Positions 21,556-29,863 of a stretch of DNA of 64,000 bases are shown here, piece by piece. The stretch is from positions 62,001 through 126,000 of the forward strand of contig CANLDA010000009.1 in NCBI GenBank assembly GCA_947489325.1, in the 5' to 3' direction. The stretch is from an uncultured Paracoccaceae bacterium. GTDB taxonomy: Bacteria; Pseudomonadota; Alphaproteobacteria; Rhodobacterales; Rhodobacteraceae. The notes under the pieces were generated by a model that saw only the letters and a program-made list of their open reading frames with translations, did not search any database and was not told the origin of the DNA. The position numbers and the translations under genes are program-made. Every line of letters begins with the position of its first letter. Within the stretch, counting starts at the first letter, position 1.

Positions 21556-22368
21556 ATGCAGACTCCTTCTGAAATAACGTTGACCACCTTGTCACAACTG
21601 ATTCAATCAGTTGAATTCCATCCCAACAGCATCAATTTGCGTCAATCTCATGTGTTGATCTGGGTCACGCGCGGTCAAGGGCGCGCTTTGTTACACGGGG
21701 TGCATCGCGGCTTTGGTGCACACAATATTGTATTCGCACCTGCGCAGACACTTTTGTCGTTGGATTTGGGGCGCCAGATATTGGGGCAAGCATTAATTCT
21801 GCCGCATATGGAACACGATCATTGGCCAGAACAACCACTGCTTTTTCGCGTGCAGGACATTCGCCACCAAGCGGAGTTGACAGGACTTTTGGACATCATG
21901 CGGCGTGAAATCGAAGGACAACAGCCCATGATGGCGCAGGCCCTTGTGGCACAGGCTGCGCTGGTGTCGATCTGGTTGCAACGTCAGATGTTAATCCGAC
22001 CCAAACCTGGGCGCACAACGGCCTCCGAACGCCTGATGCGGCGATTCTGCGACGCAATCGGGCAGCATCTGGGAAATGGATGGAACGCAGGCGATTTCGC
22101 TGAACATCTGGATATCACAGCAACCCATCTGGCCAGGGTCTGCAAACAGGCCACCGGAATGACGGCTGCGGATTTCTTGACACAGTGCATTCTTTGCCGT
22201 GCCCGCGAGGAAATTTGCATGACGCCCCACCCCTTCAAAGAGATTGCCCAAACTTTGGGGTTTAACAGCGCGGCCTATTTCACGCGCTTTGTCCAGCAAC
22301 ATACACAAAAAACCCCGCGCGAGCTGCGACAATCCTATAAAGCACAACCAAGTGGGATTGCGCTTTGA
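21556..22368 (+). CDS. AraC family transcriptional regulator
   Basis: 270 residues. The N-terminal part has the cupin-like arm-and-barrel pattern of AraC sensors (INLRQSHVLIWVTRGQGRALLHG at about 25-47, not longer in one run than needed to see it), and the C-terminal 100 residues carry two helix-turn-helix motifs: LDITATHLARVCKQATGMTAADFL and IAQTLGFNSAAYFTRFVQQ with the closing P-REL (TPRELRQSYK). The ligand and targets are not evident. It lies 84 bases after miaA and 451 bases before the ABC importer, which it could regulate; that is inference from position only. Confidence 0.9.
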   Translation: MQTPSEITLTTLSQLIQSVEFHPNSINLRQSHVLIWVTRGQGRALLHGVHRGFGAHNIVFAPAQTLLSLDLGRQILGQALILPHMEHDHWPEQPLLFRVQDIRHQAELTGLLDIMRREIEGQQPMMAQALVAQAALVSIWLQRQMLIRPKPGRTTASERLMRRFCDAIGQHLGNGWNAGDFAEHLDITATHLARVCKQATGMTAADFLTQCILCRAREEICMTPHPFKEIAQTLGFNSAAYFTRFVQQHTQKTPRELRQSYKAQPSGIAL

Positions 22369-22819
22369 TTGCCCTATGAATGCCTCATGCGAATCCAAAT
22401 ATGAGAGGAATTGAATACGACATGGCTCTGCCCACCAATGCACTCACAAATCCGCGAGTGTCGCTTTCTTTCAAGCAGAATGTCGTTTTTTTGCCCTCAT
22501 ATGACGAACTGAAACATTGACGACCCGACATTTCTGGTGCCGAATAGGACACAGAGAGGTCGCAACATAATTTCCAAGACGTCGGCGTTGACGAAAAATT
22601 ATGTCTGCACCCAAAAAACAGGGAGAGCCAAATGCCAACAACCCTACGATTGTTTTTCGACAATTCGGTGCATCAAATATGCCGGAATCGCCCGGCTGTT
22701 GGCTTCTAGCGCTTCTAAAGTTTAATTTGCGGCAAGGTCACCCTTGTGTGCAGATCAATAAAGGTCACGCCTGCATCAAATTGGCAGTGATATAAACAAA
22801 CAGACCAACAGGGGAATTT
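22369..22819. other. 451-base gap with no convincing gene; possible leader remnant of a lost gene
   Basis: No open frame here has coding character. At 22619-22633 a run ACAGGGAGAGCCAAATG gives a strong ribosome binding site and start codon followed by only 17 in-frame sense codons to a TAG near 22684. In importer operons of this type a substrate-binding protein gene normally starts here, so this may be the leader of a deleted gene. The segment just before the first permease (22700-22819) is AT-richer and ends in a CAGGGGAA site for the permease start. No clear promoter or terminator identified. Confidence 0.4.
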
Positions 22820-23905
22820 ATGGGACTGTTTATCCTTAAACGGCTGGGAGTGATGATACTCACCTCTTTGTGCCTCACATATATCGTCTTCTTTCTGACG
22901 AACCTGTATCCAAACCTAGAAAAACTCGCAAAAACCCAAGGTAACTTTCGTATGTCAGATGAGGCCGTGGCCTCGTTTCTGGATTCACGTGGGTATTTGC
23001 AATCAACACCAGCGAAATACGCACAATGGCTGGGCGCAATGCCTGCTCCTGTCACCTATACCGAAGACGGTACGCCATTGGGCAAATGTGTGCGCCCTGG
23101 AATGGAGGCGGACGCAGTACCCAGCTTTTGCGGCATTCTGCAAGGCAACTGGGGCTGGTCCACAGTGTCCAAGGATGAAGTGTCCGCCGTGCTGGCCACT
23201 CGACTTGGCAACACGGGTTATCTGATGATGTGGGTTATGATCGTCATGGTGCCTTCGGCGTTGGTCATCGGGGTTTTGGCTGGGATGCGAGAGGGGTCAC
23301 GTACCGACCGGAGTCTTTCGACGGTCTCGATCTTGTCAACGGCAACACCGGAATATGTATCCGGCGTTATCTTTATCGCGTTTCTTGCGTCCTCTCGATA
23401 CGGTATTAGCCCAATTTTGGCGGACTGGGGCTGGATTGACGGCAAGACCTTGTTCAAAGGAACCGCAGCTAAAGCGATGGAAAGCCCTGATTTGCAAAAC
23501 TTTACCCTGCCCGTGATCACAATCGCGCTTTATGGCATGGGGTATATCGCCCGTATGACCCGCGCCTCTATGGCCGAGGTAATGACCGCGCAGTACATCC
23601 GCACCGCGCGCCTAAAGGGTGTGAGTTTTCGCAATATCATCATGAAACACGCATTGCGTAATGCGCTGATCGCGCCGTTTACAGTGATCATGTTGCAGGT
23701 GCCATGGCTGTTGAATGGGGTCGTCATCGTTGAGACCTTGTTTAACTACAAAGGCTTTGGTTGGCAGCTTGTGAATGCGGCAGGTAACAATGACATCGAC
23801 GTGCTGCTGGGTATTTCAGTTGTATCTGTTGTCGTTGTTCTGCTGACGCAGCTGATATCGGATATCGGCTATGTCTATCTCAACCCACGCATTCGCATAT
23901 CATAA
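22820..23905 (+). CDS. Peptide/oligopeptide-type ABC transporter permease (DppB/OppB family)
   Basis: Inner-membrane permease of 361 residues. First transmembrane helix at about residues 8-28, then a long periplasmic loop (about 30-130), and five further helices. The cytoplasmic coupling motif of binding-protein-dependent permeases is seen as YIRTARLKGVSFRNIIMKHALRNA (EAA-type loop, with ARxKGxS typical of OppB). ATG at 22820 follows an AGGGGAA site. Starts a three-gene importer unit with the next permease and the fused ATPase; no binding-protein gene is adjacent. Confidence 0.9.
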   Translation: MGLFILKRLGVMILTSLCLTYIVFFLTNLYPNLEKLAKTQGNFRMSDEAVASFLDSRGYLQSTPAKYAQWLGAMPAPVTYTEDGTPLGKCVRPGMEADAVPSFCGILQGNWGWSTVSKDEVSAVLATRLGNTGYLMMWVMIVMVPSALVIGVLAGMREGSRTDRSLSTVSILSTATPEYVSGVIFIAFLASSRYGISPILADWGWIDGKTLFKGTAAKAMESPDLQNFTLPVITIALYGMGYIARMTRASMAEVMTAQYIRTARLKGVSFRNIIMKHALRNALIAPFTVIMLQVPWLLNGVVIVETLFNYKGFGWQLVNAAGNNDIDVLLGISVVSVVVVLLTQLISDIGYVYLNPRIRIS

Positions 23906-23917
23906 GGAGGATTGGCT

Positions 23918-25396
23918 ATGGAACCATTGACCTGGACAGGTTCTCTCGGCACTGCTGTCGATCCTGTATTCACCATCATCGCATTTCTCTTCCTTGCGAT
24001 GGTTGTACTTCAAATTGTAGGGTCGTTTGCCTTTGCTGCCGTTGACCACAAGATCAACGCAGATGGCACGATCACCTATGACACCGGCCCCAATGCCCTG
24101 ATCGGCAAAGGCGTAAAATACAGCCTTTTCGCCCTTTTGGCATTGATCATTCTGTATCTTTTGTCGGGCATCATTGTGCCCGGATCATCTGGCATTATTG
24201 GGGCATTGTCTGCACAGCTGGCACCTGTATGGGTTGCCCTTGTGTTCACGTTCCTCGTGTCCATCGTCTATAAGCGTAAGCTGGGCCTTTACGGCAAGCT
24301 GTTTGACAGCACCGTTGGCATGATTGGTTTTGCGCTGGTGATGTTCTGGGTGTACACCGCTGTCTTTACAGGTGTGTTTGATATGATCGCGACACATGAT
24401 CCACTGGGTCAGTTGTCGGGCATGAAGAATAAGGCGCCCGGCACCCCTGTACGCGGCGCTGATCCTGCAGAATGTGGTCTGAGCTGTTATTATTTGTTGG
24501 GTGGTGACAACCTTGCGCGTGATGTCTTTAGCCGTGTGGTCGAAGGCAGCTGGATCGTTATTGCAATCGCGCCTCTCGCGACGCTCTTTGCCTTTATGAT
24601 CGGTATTACGCTGGGTCTACCTGCTGGGTATTTCGGCGGCCGTCTGGACACAGTTCTGTCGTTCCTTGCAAACCTTGTTCTGGCTTTCCCCGTGATCTTG
24701 CTGTTCTATTTGCTGGTAACACCAGAGATCGTGCAGATCGGTATTCCGAACTATATGGCCATGGTGTTGGGTCTTTTCCCAATTATGTTCATCGTCGTGG
24801 TACTTAATTCGCGGTTTCACACACGCCCCAAGGTAAGAACTCCACTTATGCTGGCTGTCGTCGGAGCATCGGTTTGGATGTATCTCAGCTTTGTTTCCTC
24901 CGGCGGATACTTTGTCAGCACTCCGACATATTCCATCCCGGGTTTGCCAACCTTCCTTGATCTGTTTGACATTGATCCGGGCATCTTGGTTGTTGCTGTG
25001 TCGGTAGCATTCGTGAACTCTATCACTGTGTTTCGGATTGTTCGCGGCCTTGCGCTGGACATTCAGACCCGTGACTACGTCGCGGCGGCACAAACCCGTG
25101 GTGAGGGTCCTTGGTACATCATGTTGTGGGAAATCCTGCCCAACGCACGTGGCCCACTGATCGTCGATTTCTGTCTGCGGATTGGGTACACAACCATTCT
25201 GTTGGGGACATTGGGGTTCTTTGGTCTTGGCCTTGCACCGGAAAGCCCGGACTGGGGCACCACCATCAACGATGGCCGTAAGCTGATGCAGCTTTATGTG
25301 CACCCTGCCCTGCCACCAGCGATGGCATTGCTGAGCCTTGTTCTTGGCTTGAACCTGCTGGCGGATGGTTTGCGTGAAGAAAGCCTGCGCGACTGA
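23918..25396 (+). CDS. Peptide/oligopeptide-type ABC transporter permease (DppC/OppC family), long form
   Basis: 492 residues, far longer than the usual 290-300 of DppC: the first about 200 residues add extra membrane helices (for example VDPVFTIIAFLFLAMVVLQIV and SLFALLALIILYLLSGIIV as separate segments) before the canonical core that starts near LGGDNLARDVFSRVVEGSW. The coupling loop is DYVAAAQTRGEGPWYIMLWEILPNA, and the ending PPAMALLSLVLGLNLLADGLRE is typical. The ATG at 23918 has a perfect AAGGAGG 7 bases upstream. A hairpin repeat lies between it and the ATPase gene. Confidence 0.9.
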   Translation: MEPLTWTGSLGTAVDPVFTIIAFLFLAMVVLQIVGSFAFAAVDHKINADGTITYDTGPNALIGKGVKYSLFALLALIILYLLSGIIVPGSSGIIGALSAQLAPVWVALVFTFLVSIVYKRKLGLYGKLFDSTVGMIGFALVMFWVYTAVFTGVFDMIATHDPLGQLSGMKNKAPGTPVRGADPAECGLSCYYLLGGDNLARDVFSRVVEGSWIVIAIAPLATLFAFMIGITLGLPAGYFGGRLDTVLSFLANLVLAFPVILLFYLLVTPEIVQIGIPNYMAMVLGLFPIMFIVVVLNSRFHTRPKVRTPLMLAVVGASVWMYLSFVSSGGYFVSTPTYSIPGLPTFLDLFDIDPGILVVAVSVAFVNSITVFRIVRGLALDIQTRDYVAAAQTRGEGPWYIMLWEILPNARGPLIVDFCLRIGYTTILLGTLGFFGLGLAPESPDWGTTINDGRKLMQLYVHPALPPAMALLSLVLGLNLLADGLREESLRD

Positions 25397-25409
25397 TGAG
25401 ACGGAAGGT

Positions 25410-25456
25410 GCGGGGGCCAGCCCCCGCGCCCCCGGGATATTTGAATCAAGAAGAAG
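25410..25456 (+). repeat. Intergenic hairpin-core repeat, copy 2 of 5
   Basis: GCGGGGGC (25410-25417) pairs with GCCCCCGC (25420-25427), followed by CCCCCGGGATATTT (25429-25442) and TCAAGAAGAAG (25446-25456). Unlike copies at gene ends facing each other, this one lies inside an operon, between the second permease and the ATPase, where it could lower or tune downstream expression. Confidence 0.8.
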
Positions 25457-25508
25457 ATCAAAGGTGCATAGCCATCGATTGGTCAGATGCTCCAACAGGG
25501 AGACGAAG

Positions 25509-27599
25509 ATGAGTAAGATCACAGATTATGACGGCCCGATCCTTGAGATCGACAAGCTGTCCATCTCTTTCTTTACGCGGTTGCGCGAAATTCCCGCCGT
25601 GATGGATTTCTCGGTGGCGGTGCAACCGGGCGAGGCCGTGGGCCTTGTAGGTGAATCCGGTTGCGGTAAATCCACCGTGGCGCTGGGCGTGATGAAGGAC
25701 CTTGGCAAGAACGGGGCCATCGTGGGCGGCTCTATCAAGTTCAAGGGCCGTGATATGGACGACATGAGCGATGAAGAGCTGCGCGATATCCGCGGCAATG
25801 AAATTGCGATGATTTATCAAGAACCTATGGCAAGTCTGAACCCGGCGATGAAGATCGGCAAGCAGTTGATGGAAGTGCCGATGATCCACGAAGGTGTGTC
25901 TGAATCTGAGGCATATGCGCGTGCGCTTGAGGTGGTAACAGACGTGAAGTTGCCTGACCCCGAGCGAATGCTAAAGAGCTTTCCGCACCAATTGTCAGGC
26001 GGTCAGCAGCAGCGGATCGTGATTGCGATGGCGTTGATGTCCAAGCCGTCGTTGTTGATCTTGGACGAGCCGACCACTGCGCTTGATGTGACGGTTGAGG
26101 CCGCTGTGGTGGAGTTGGTCAAAGATTTGGGCAAGAAATACGGCACGTCGATGCTGTTTATCTCGCACAACCTTGGACTGGTGTTGGAAACCTGCGACCG
26201 GCTGTGTGTGATGTATTCGGGCGAAGCGGTGGAGCGTGGCTCTATTGAAGATGTCTTTGACAAGATGCAGCACCCTTATACGCAAGCATTGTTCCGTTCG
26301 ATTCCATTGCCCGGTGCGGATAAAAACAGTCGCCCACTGGTGGCCATTCCTGGCAACTTCCCCCTGCCCCATGAACGTCCAAACGGGTGCAACTTTGGCC
26401 CTCGGTGTGATTACTTTGAGGAAGGGCGCTGTGATCAGGGTCAAATCCTAATGGTGGATGTTGAGGGCAATCAGCGTCATCAGACGCGTTGTCTCAGGTC
26501 GGAAGAAATCGATTGGAATGCCCCTCTTGCCTTGGCTGAGACCAAAGAAAAAGGCGAGATCGGCAGGGTCGTTCTGAAGATGGATAACCTCAAGAAATAT
26601 TATGAGGTTGCAGCCAGTGCGTTGTTTGGGGGGGGCGGTGAAACGAAAGTTGTCAAAGCCAATGAAACGCTGAGTTTTGAAGCGCATGAATCTGAAACTC
26701 TTGCGATCGTCGGAGAATCAGGTTGCGGTAAATCCACCTTTGCCAAGGTTCTGATGGGGTTGGAAACGGCCACAGACGGGCAGATTTTGCTCGACGGCAA
26801 AAACATCGAACATATCCCGATTGAGCAACGAGACACGCAAACGGTTGCGGATATTCAGATGGTGTTCCAAAACCCGTTTGATACGCTGAATCCGTCAATG
26901 TCCGTAGGTCGCCAGATCGTTCGCGCCTTGGAAATCTTTGGGGTAGGTAACAATGAGGGCGAGCGACGCCAGCGGATGCTGGAGCTGTTGGACCTTGTAA
27001 AACTGCCGCGAGCCTTTGCAGAACGTATGCCGCGTCAGTTGTCAGGTGGTCAGAAACAACGTGTGGGCATTGCCCGGGCCTTTGCTGGGGATGCACGCAT
27101 TGTTGTTGCGGATGAACCTGTCTCGGCGCTTGATGTGTCTGTGCAGGCGGCTGTAACCGATCTGTTGATGGAAATTCAGCGTGAACACAAAACCACGCTT
27201 TTGTTCATCAGCCACGATTTGTCGATTGTGCGTTATCTGAGCGATCGCGTCATGGTGATGTATCTGGGTCATGTGGTGGAAATGGGATCGACAGATCAAG
27301 TCTTTGCGCCACCGTATCATCCTTATACCGAGGCTCTGCTTTCCGCAGTTCCGATCGCCGATACGAGTATTGAAAAGGAACATATCGTTCTGGAAGGTGA
27401 TATTCCTTCGGCCATGAGCCCGCCCCCCGGTTGCCCATTTCAGACGCGCTGTCGTTGGAAGATGAAAGTGGAAGGCGGGTTGTGCGAGAAAGAAGTCCCG
27501 CCCGTGCGTCATTTGGCAGAAGGGCATCAGGTGAAATGTCACCTTGCCGATGAGGTGCTGGAAGAAATGACCCCTGTGATCAAGGTTGCAGCGGAATAA
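25509..27599 (+). CDS. Fused dual ATP-binding protein of a peptide-type ABC importer (DppD-DppF type)
   Basis: 696 residues holding two complete ABC ATPases. Domain 1: Walker A GESGCGKS at 48-55, Q-loop IYQEPMASLNP, signature LSGGQQQR, Walker [13 protein letters not shown]. Domain 2: Walker A GESGCGKS near residue 405, QNPFDTLNP, LSGGQKQR, IVVADEPVSALD. Each is followed by an oligopeptide-transporter C-terminal cysteine motif (NGCNFGPRCDYF and PGCPFQTRCRW), known in some members to bind an Fe-S cluster. ATG at 25509 follows GGGAG; the frame continues upstream through the repeat, which is not coding. Substrate class (peptides, or possibly opines or sugars) cannot be fixed without the binding protein. 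Confidence 0.93.
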   Translation: MSKITDYDGPILEIDKLSISFFTRLREIPAVMDFSVAVQPGEAVGLVGESGCGKSTVALGVMKDLGKNGAIVGGSIKFKGRDMDDMSDEELRDIRGNEIAMIYQEPMASLNPAMKIGKQLMEVPMIHEGVSESEAYARALEVVTDVKLPDPERMLKSFPHQLSGGQQQRIVIAMALMSKPSLLILDEPTTALDVTVEAAVVELVKDLGKKYGTSMLFISHNLGLVLETCDRLCVMYSGEAVERGSIEDVFDKMQHPYTQALFRSIPLPGADKNSRPLVAIPGNFPLPHERPNGCNFGPRCDYFEEGRCDQGQILMVDVEGNQRHQTRCLRSEEIDWNAPLALAETKEKGEIGRVVLKMDNLKKYYEVAASALFGGGGETKVVKANETLSFEAHESETLAIVGESGCGKSTFAKVLMGLETATDGQILLDGKNIEHIPIEQRDTQTVADIQMVFQNPFDTLNPSMSVGRQIVRALEIFGVGNNEGERRQRMLELLDLVKLPRAFAERMPRQLSGGQKQRVGIARAFAGDARIVVADEPVSALDVSVQAAVTDLLMEIQREHKTTLLFISHDLSIVRYLSDRVMVMYLGHVVEMGSTDQVFAPPYHPYTEALLSAVPIADTSIEKEHIVLEGDIPSAMSPPPGCPFQTRCRWKMKVEGGLCEKEVPPVRHLAEGHQVKCHLADEVLEEMTPVIKVAAE

Positions 27600-27612
27600 G
27601 ACCTACATCTTA

Positions 27613-27655
27613 GCAAAAACAAAACGGCGTCCCTTGCGGCGCCGTTTCTTTTTGC
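27613..27655 (+). terminator. Intrinsic terminator of the ABC importer operon
   Basis: AAACGGCG at 27622-27629 pairs with CGCCGTTT at 27640-27647, and the flanking GCAAAAA and TTTTTGC extend the stem after a single mismatch. The U-rich 3' side (TTTCTTTTTGC) makes it work on the plus strand; the A-rich 5' side could also serve the minus strand. Located 14 bases after the ATPase stop. Confidence 0.85.
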
Positions 27656-27701
27656 AGGGATTACAGGCATGATCCGACCATATGCAAAAAGGATATGACA
27701 G

Positions 27702-28037
27702 ATGAGTCGCTTTGCCCCTCTTCCCGATCCCCCCTATTATGCGGTGATCTTTACCGCCCAACGTCTTGATGGCGATTATGGATATGGTGCGATGGCCGAT
27801 CGAATGGTGGAATTGGCCCAGCAACAGGATGGATACATTGGCATTGAAAGCACTCGGGATGAGGCCGGGCTTGGCATCACAATCAGCTATTGGCGCGATG
27901 AGGCCGCGTTAAAAGCATGGAAGCAAGTGGCAGAGCACATGCTGGCGCAGAAACTGGGTAAAAGCCGCTGGTATGAATATTACACATTGCGCGTGGCCAA
28001 AGTAGAACGCGCCTATGATGGACCAGAGGGTCGATAA
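27702..28037 (+). CDS. Antibiotic biosynthesis monooxygenase (ABM) domain protein
   Basis: 111 residues of the dimeric ferredoxin-like ABM fold, a family of small oxygenases and haem-degrading-like proteins. Recognised by the pattern YYAVIFTAQR at the N-terminus, then ADRMVELAQQQDGYIGIES, and the ending ISYWRDEAALKAWKQVAEHMLAQ, in which the SYW strand and the KAW helix are typical. Stands alone between two terminators, so it is monocistronic. The substrate is unknown; members of this subgroup are usually annotated only at family level. Confidence 0.88.
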   Translation: MSRFAPLPDPPYYAVIFTAQRLDGDYGYGAMADRMVELAQQQDGYIGIESTRDEAGLGITISYWRDEAALKAWKQVAEHMLAQKLGKSRWYEYYTLRVAKVERAYDGPEGR

Positions 28038-28048
28038 AGGTTGAAAAC

Positions 28049-28071
28049 TGGGCGCCGCTGTCGGGCGCCCA
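28049..28071 (+). terminator. Hairpin after the ABM gene
   Basis: TGGGCGCC (28049-28056) pairs perfectly with GGCGCCCA (28064-28071) around a 7-base loop, 11 bases after the stop codon. The following sequence is not a clean T-tract (ATCACTCGTT), so termination may be inefficient. Confidence 0.6.
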
Positions 28072-28189
28072 TCACTCGTTACCAAACCCCTGTGTTTCAA
28101 GCGGATAACATCCGCCTGCCTCCACCATAATGGGGAATTGATAAGCATCTGTGAATATAGACAATTTTCTCTTTAATAAGAGAGGGTCT

Positions 28190-28771
28190 TCAGCTGCCCC
28201 AGATAATTTTCACATAGTTCTGGGTTTCTTTATAAGGTGGCACACCACCATATTTGCGCACGGCTTGCGGACCTGCGTTATAGGCGGCAAGCGCCAAACG
28301 CCAGGATCCAAAGTTACGGTATTGTTGCGCCAAATACCGTGCGCCCCCCTCAAGGTTTTCATGGGGGTCGTGCGGATTTACCCCCAAGACCGACGCGGTT
28401 CCCGGCATCAGTTGCGCCAGTCCAAGCGCGCCTTTGTGGGATTTCGCCTTAGCGTTCCAACCGCTTTCTTGTTGCACGAGTTTCAGAAACAAATCGACAG
28501 GCACCCCATGGCGCAGTGCAGTATCGCGTGCGACCTGCAAATATGGCCCGTTGTATTTCCCGTCATAAGATCCATCACCCCATTTTGTTGGGGTAATCAC
28601 CTTTACAGGCGCAATACTGACTGAAAAATTGTTCTTTTGCTTCTCACGACTCTTAAGAACCTTAGAGCCAGTTTTAAGATTATTTGAGGATTGGGAAAAC
28701 AAATCGCCCGCCGAAATAGGCGAAGACAATACAAGCAATGCAGCAAAGGCATATCCAAAATAAAGCTTCAT
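28190..28771 (-). CDS. Lytic transglycosylase (SLT domain)
   Basis: Exported muramidase-type enzyme of 193 codons that cleaves peptidoglycan glycan strands. Signal peptide [21 protein letters not shown] at the N-terminus, a linker of about 70 residues, then the goose-lysozyme-like SLT domain: catalytic Glu in [17 protein letters not shown], and AYNAGPQAV near the C-terminus. The start at 28771 was chosen because the signal peptide begins there; the frame remains open to 28843. It is convergent with the ABM gene and divergent from ssb, with about 185 bases between starts. Confidence 0.93.
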   Translation of the reverse strand: MKLYFGYAFAALLVLSSPISAGDLFSQSSNNLKTGSKVLKSREKQKNNFSVSIAPVKVITPTKWGDGSYDGKYNGPYLQVARDTALRHGVPVDLFLKLVQQESGWNAKAKSHKGALGLAQLMPGTASVLGVNPHDPHENLEGGARYLAQQYRNFGSWRLALAAYNAGPQAVRKYGGVPPYKETQNYVKIIWGS

Positions 28772-28956
28772 ACACCACCAACCCCAAAATCCTTGGGCGG
28801 AATATAACCATTGTGGGAATGATTTCCAGTTATCTGTCCTCAAAAAGGGGGCTGCGCGAAAAATTGCCTTCCTGTAATGGAATTTTACCTTCCCTTCCCC
28901 CTGCTAGAATGGTGTAAGTTGGCGCAAATCGAAAAACAGAATCTGAGGGGAACACG

Positions 28957-29481
28957 ATGGCCGGATCGCTGAACAAAGTTATGATCATTGGAAACCTGGG
29001 TCGTGATCCAGAAGTGCGCACATTCCAAAACGGTGGCAAAGTGTGCAACCTGCGCATAGCAACATCCGAAAACTGGAAAGATCGTAGCACAGGCGAACGT
29101 CGCGAACGCACCGAATGGCATTCGGTTGCTGTGTTCAGCGAAGGCTTGGTGCGGGTGTGTGAACAATATCTGCGCAAAGGGTCCAAAGTTTACGTCGAAG
29201 GCCAGTTGCAAACCCGCAAATGGCAGGATCAATCTGGCAATGATCGTTATTCCACCGAAATCGTTCTTCAAGGCTTTGGCAGCACGCTGACCATGCTGGA
29301 CGGTCGCAGCGGTGGCGGCGAAGGCGGCGGCGGATACGGTGGTGGCCAAGATAGCGGCTATGGTGGTGGTGGCCAGCAAGGCGGCGGCGGATACGACAGT
29401 GGCTCTGGCGGCGGTGGCGGTGGCGGCAACTTTGGCGGTGGCAGCCCTTCACGCGATCTGGACGATGAAATCCCGTTCTAG
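28957..29481 (+). CDS. ssb: Single-stranded DNA-binding protein
   Basis: 174 residues. OB-fold domain 1-110 (begins [20 protein letters not shown]), then a glycine-rich low-complexity linker from about 118 to 160 built from [11 protein letters not shown] and GYD units, and the acidic C-terminal tip DLDDEIPF that binds partner proteins such as RecG, which is also encoded in this window. The linker is richer in glycine and shorter in glutamine than in enterobacteria. A 20-bp perfect hairpin follows 42 bases downstream. No SOS-type GTTC pair is seen in the upstream region, and uvrA is not adjacent. Confidence 0.97.
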   Translation: MAGSLNKVMIIGNLGRDPEVRTFQNGGKVCNLRIATSENWKDRSTGERRERTEWHSVAVFSEGLVRVCEQYLRKGSKVYVEGQLQTRKWQDQSGNDRYSTEIVLQGFGSTLTMLDGRSGGGEGGGGYGGGQDSGYGGGGQQGGGGYDSGSGGGGGGGNFGGGSPSRDLDDEIPF

Positions 29482-29522
29482 TATTAACCAAATTGGTTTA
29501 GTAAACTTTGAACGTTTTGTAT

Positions 29523-29566
29523 CGCAAAGACAAAGGGCTGGCACTTGCCAGCCCTTTGTCTTTGCG
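29523..29566. terminator. Exceptionally long perfect hairpin after ssb
   Basis: CGCAAAGACAAAGGGCTGGC (29523-29542) is followed after the 4-base loop ACTT by its exact reverse complement (29547-29566): a 20-bp stem without mismatch. The inner part AAAGGGCTGGC with CCCTTTGTC is terminator-like in either direction, but there is no long T-run. It marks the end of ssb and the beginning of the mobile-element scar. Confidence 0.75.
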
Positions 29567-29571
29567 TACAG

Positions 29572-29863
29572 TTTCGATATATTTTCGATCATCTGGAACT
29601 GGAAACTTCAGAGCTACCAATACGCATTATAAAACTTGGATCTGGAACCTCTCTGCCAATCCTTGTGGATGATTGTGGTACTCCACTTATTGCGCCCATG
29701 GTCTACAATATGACCATGATTAGCGGAGCGAACCGAAGGCTTAACACCCAACTGAACGCTCTCAGATCCATTCGCAAAGTCGAAAGATGGGCATTGTGCG
29801 AATTCAGAAACCGGATTGAATACGCAATTCAAGATCACGAACAATTCGACAATATATGTATTC
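29572..29863 (+). pseudogene. N-terminal fragment resembling a site-specific (tyrosine) integrase, cut by the IS remnant
   Basis: The frame reads, after the ssb hairpin, FDHLELETSELPIRII, then LPILVDDCGTPLIAPMVYNM and RRLNTQLNALRSIRKVERWA. The order 'LP-LVDD-G-PL--P--Y--', basic residues, then LNALR---- resembles the N-terminal arm-binding region of phage-type integrases in Proteobacteria. There is no good start codon, and the frame ends a few codons inside the IS left end at 29875-29877; the catalytic domain is missing. The assignment rests on pattern memory only and is tentative; it may be some other disrupted gene. Confidence 0.35.

Noticed and set aside
24617-25522. Minus-strand open frame of 301 codons
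   Set aside because: Antisense to the permease gene and across the repeat; high Q/H/C content with no domain.
29482-29505. TTAACCAAATTGGTTTA after ssb as a CtrA site
   Set aside because: It is a palindrome of AACCAA around A, lacks N7-spaced TTAA halves, and lies at the 3' end of a gene.
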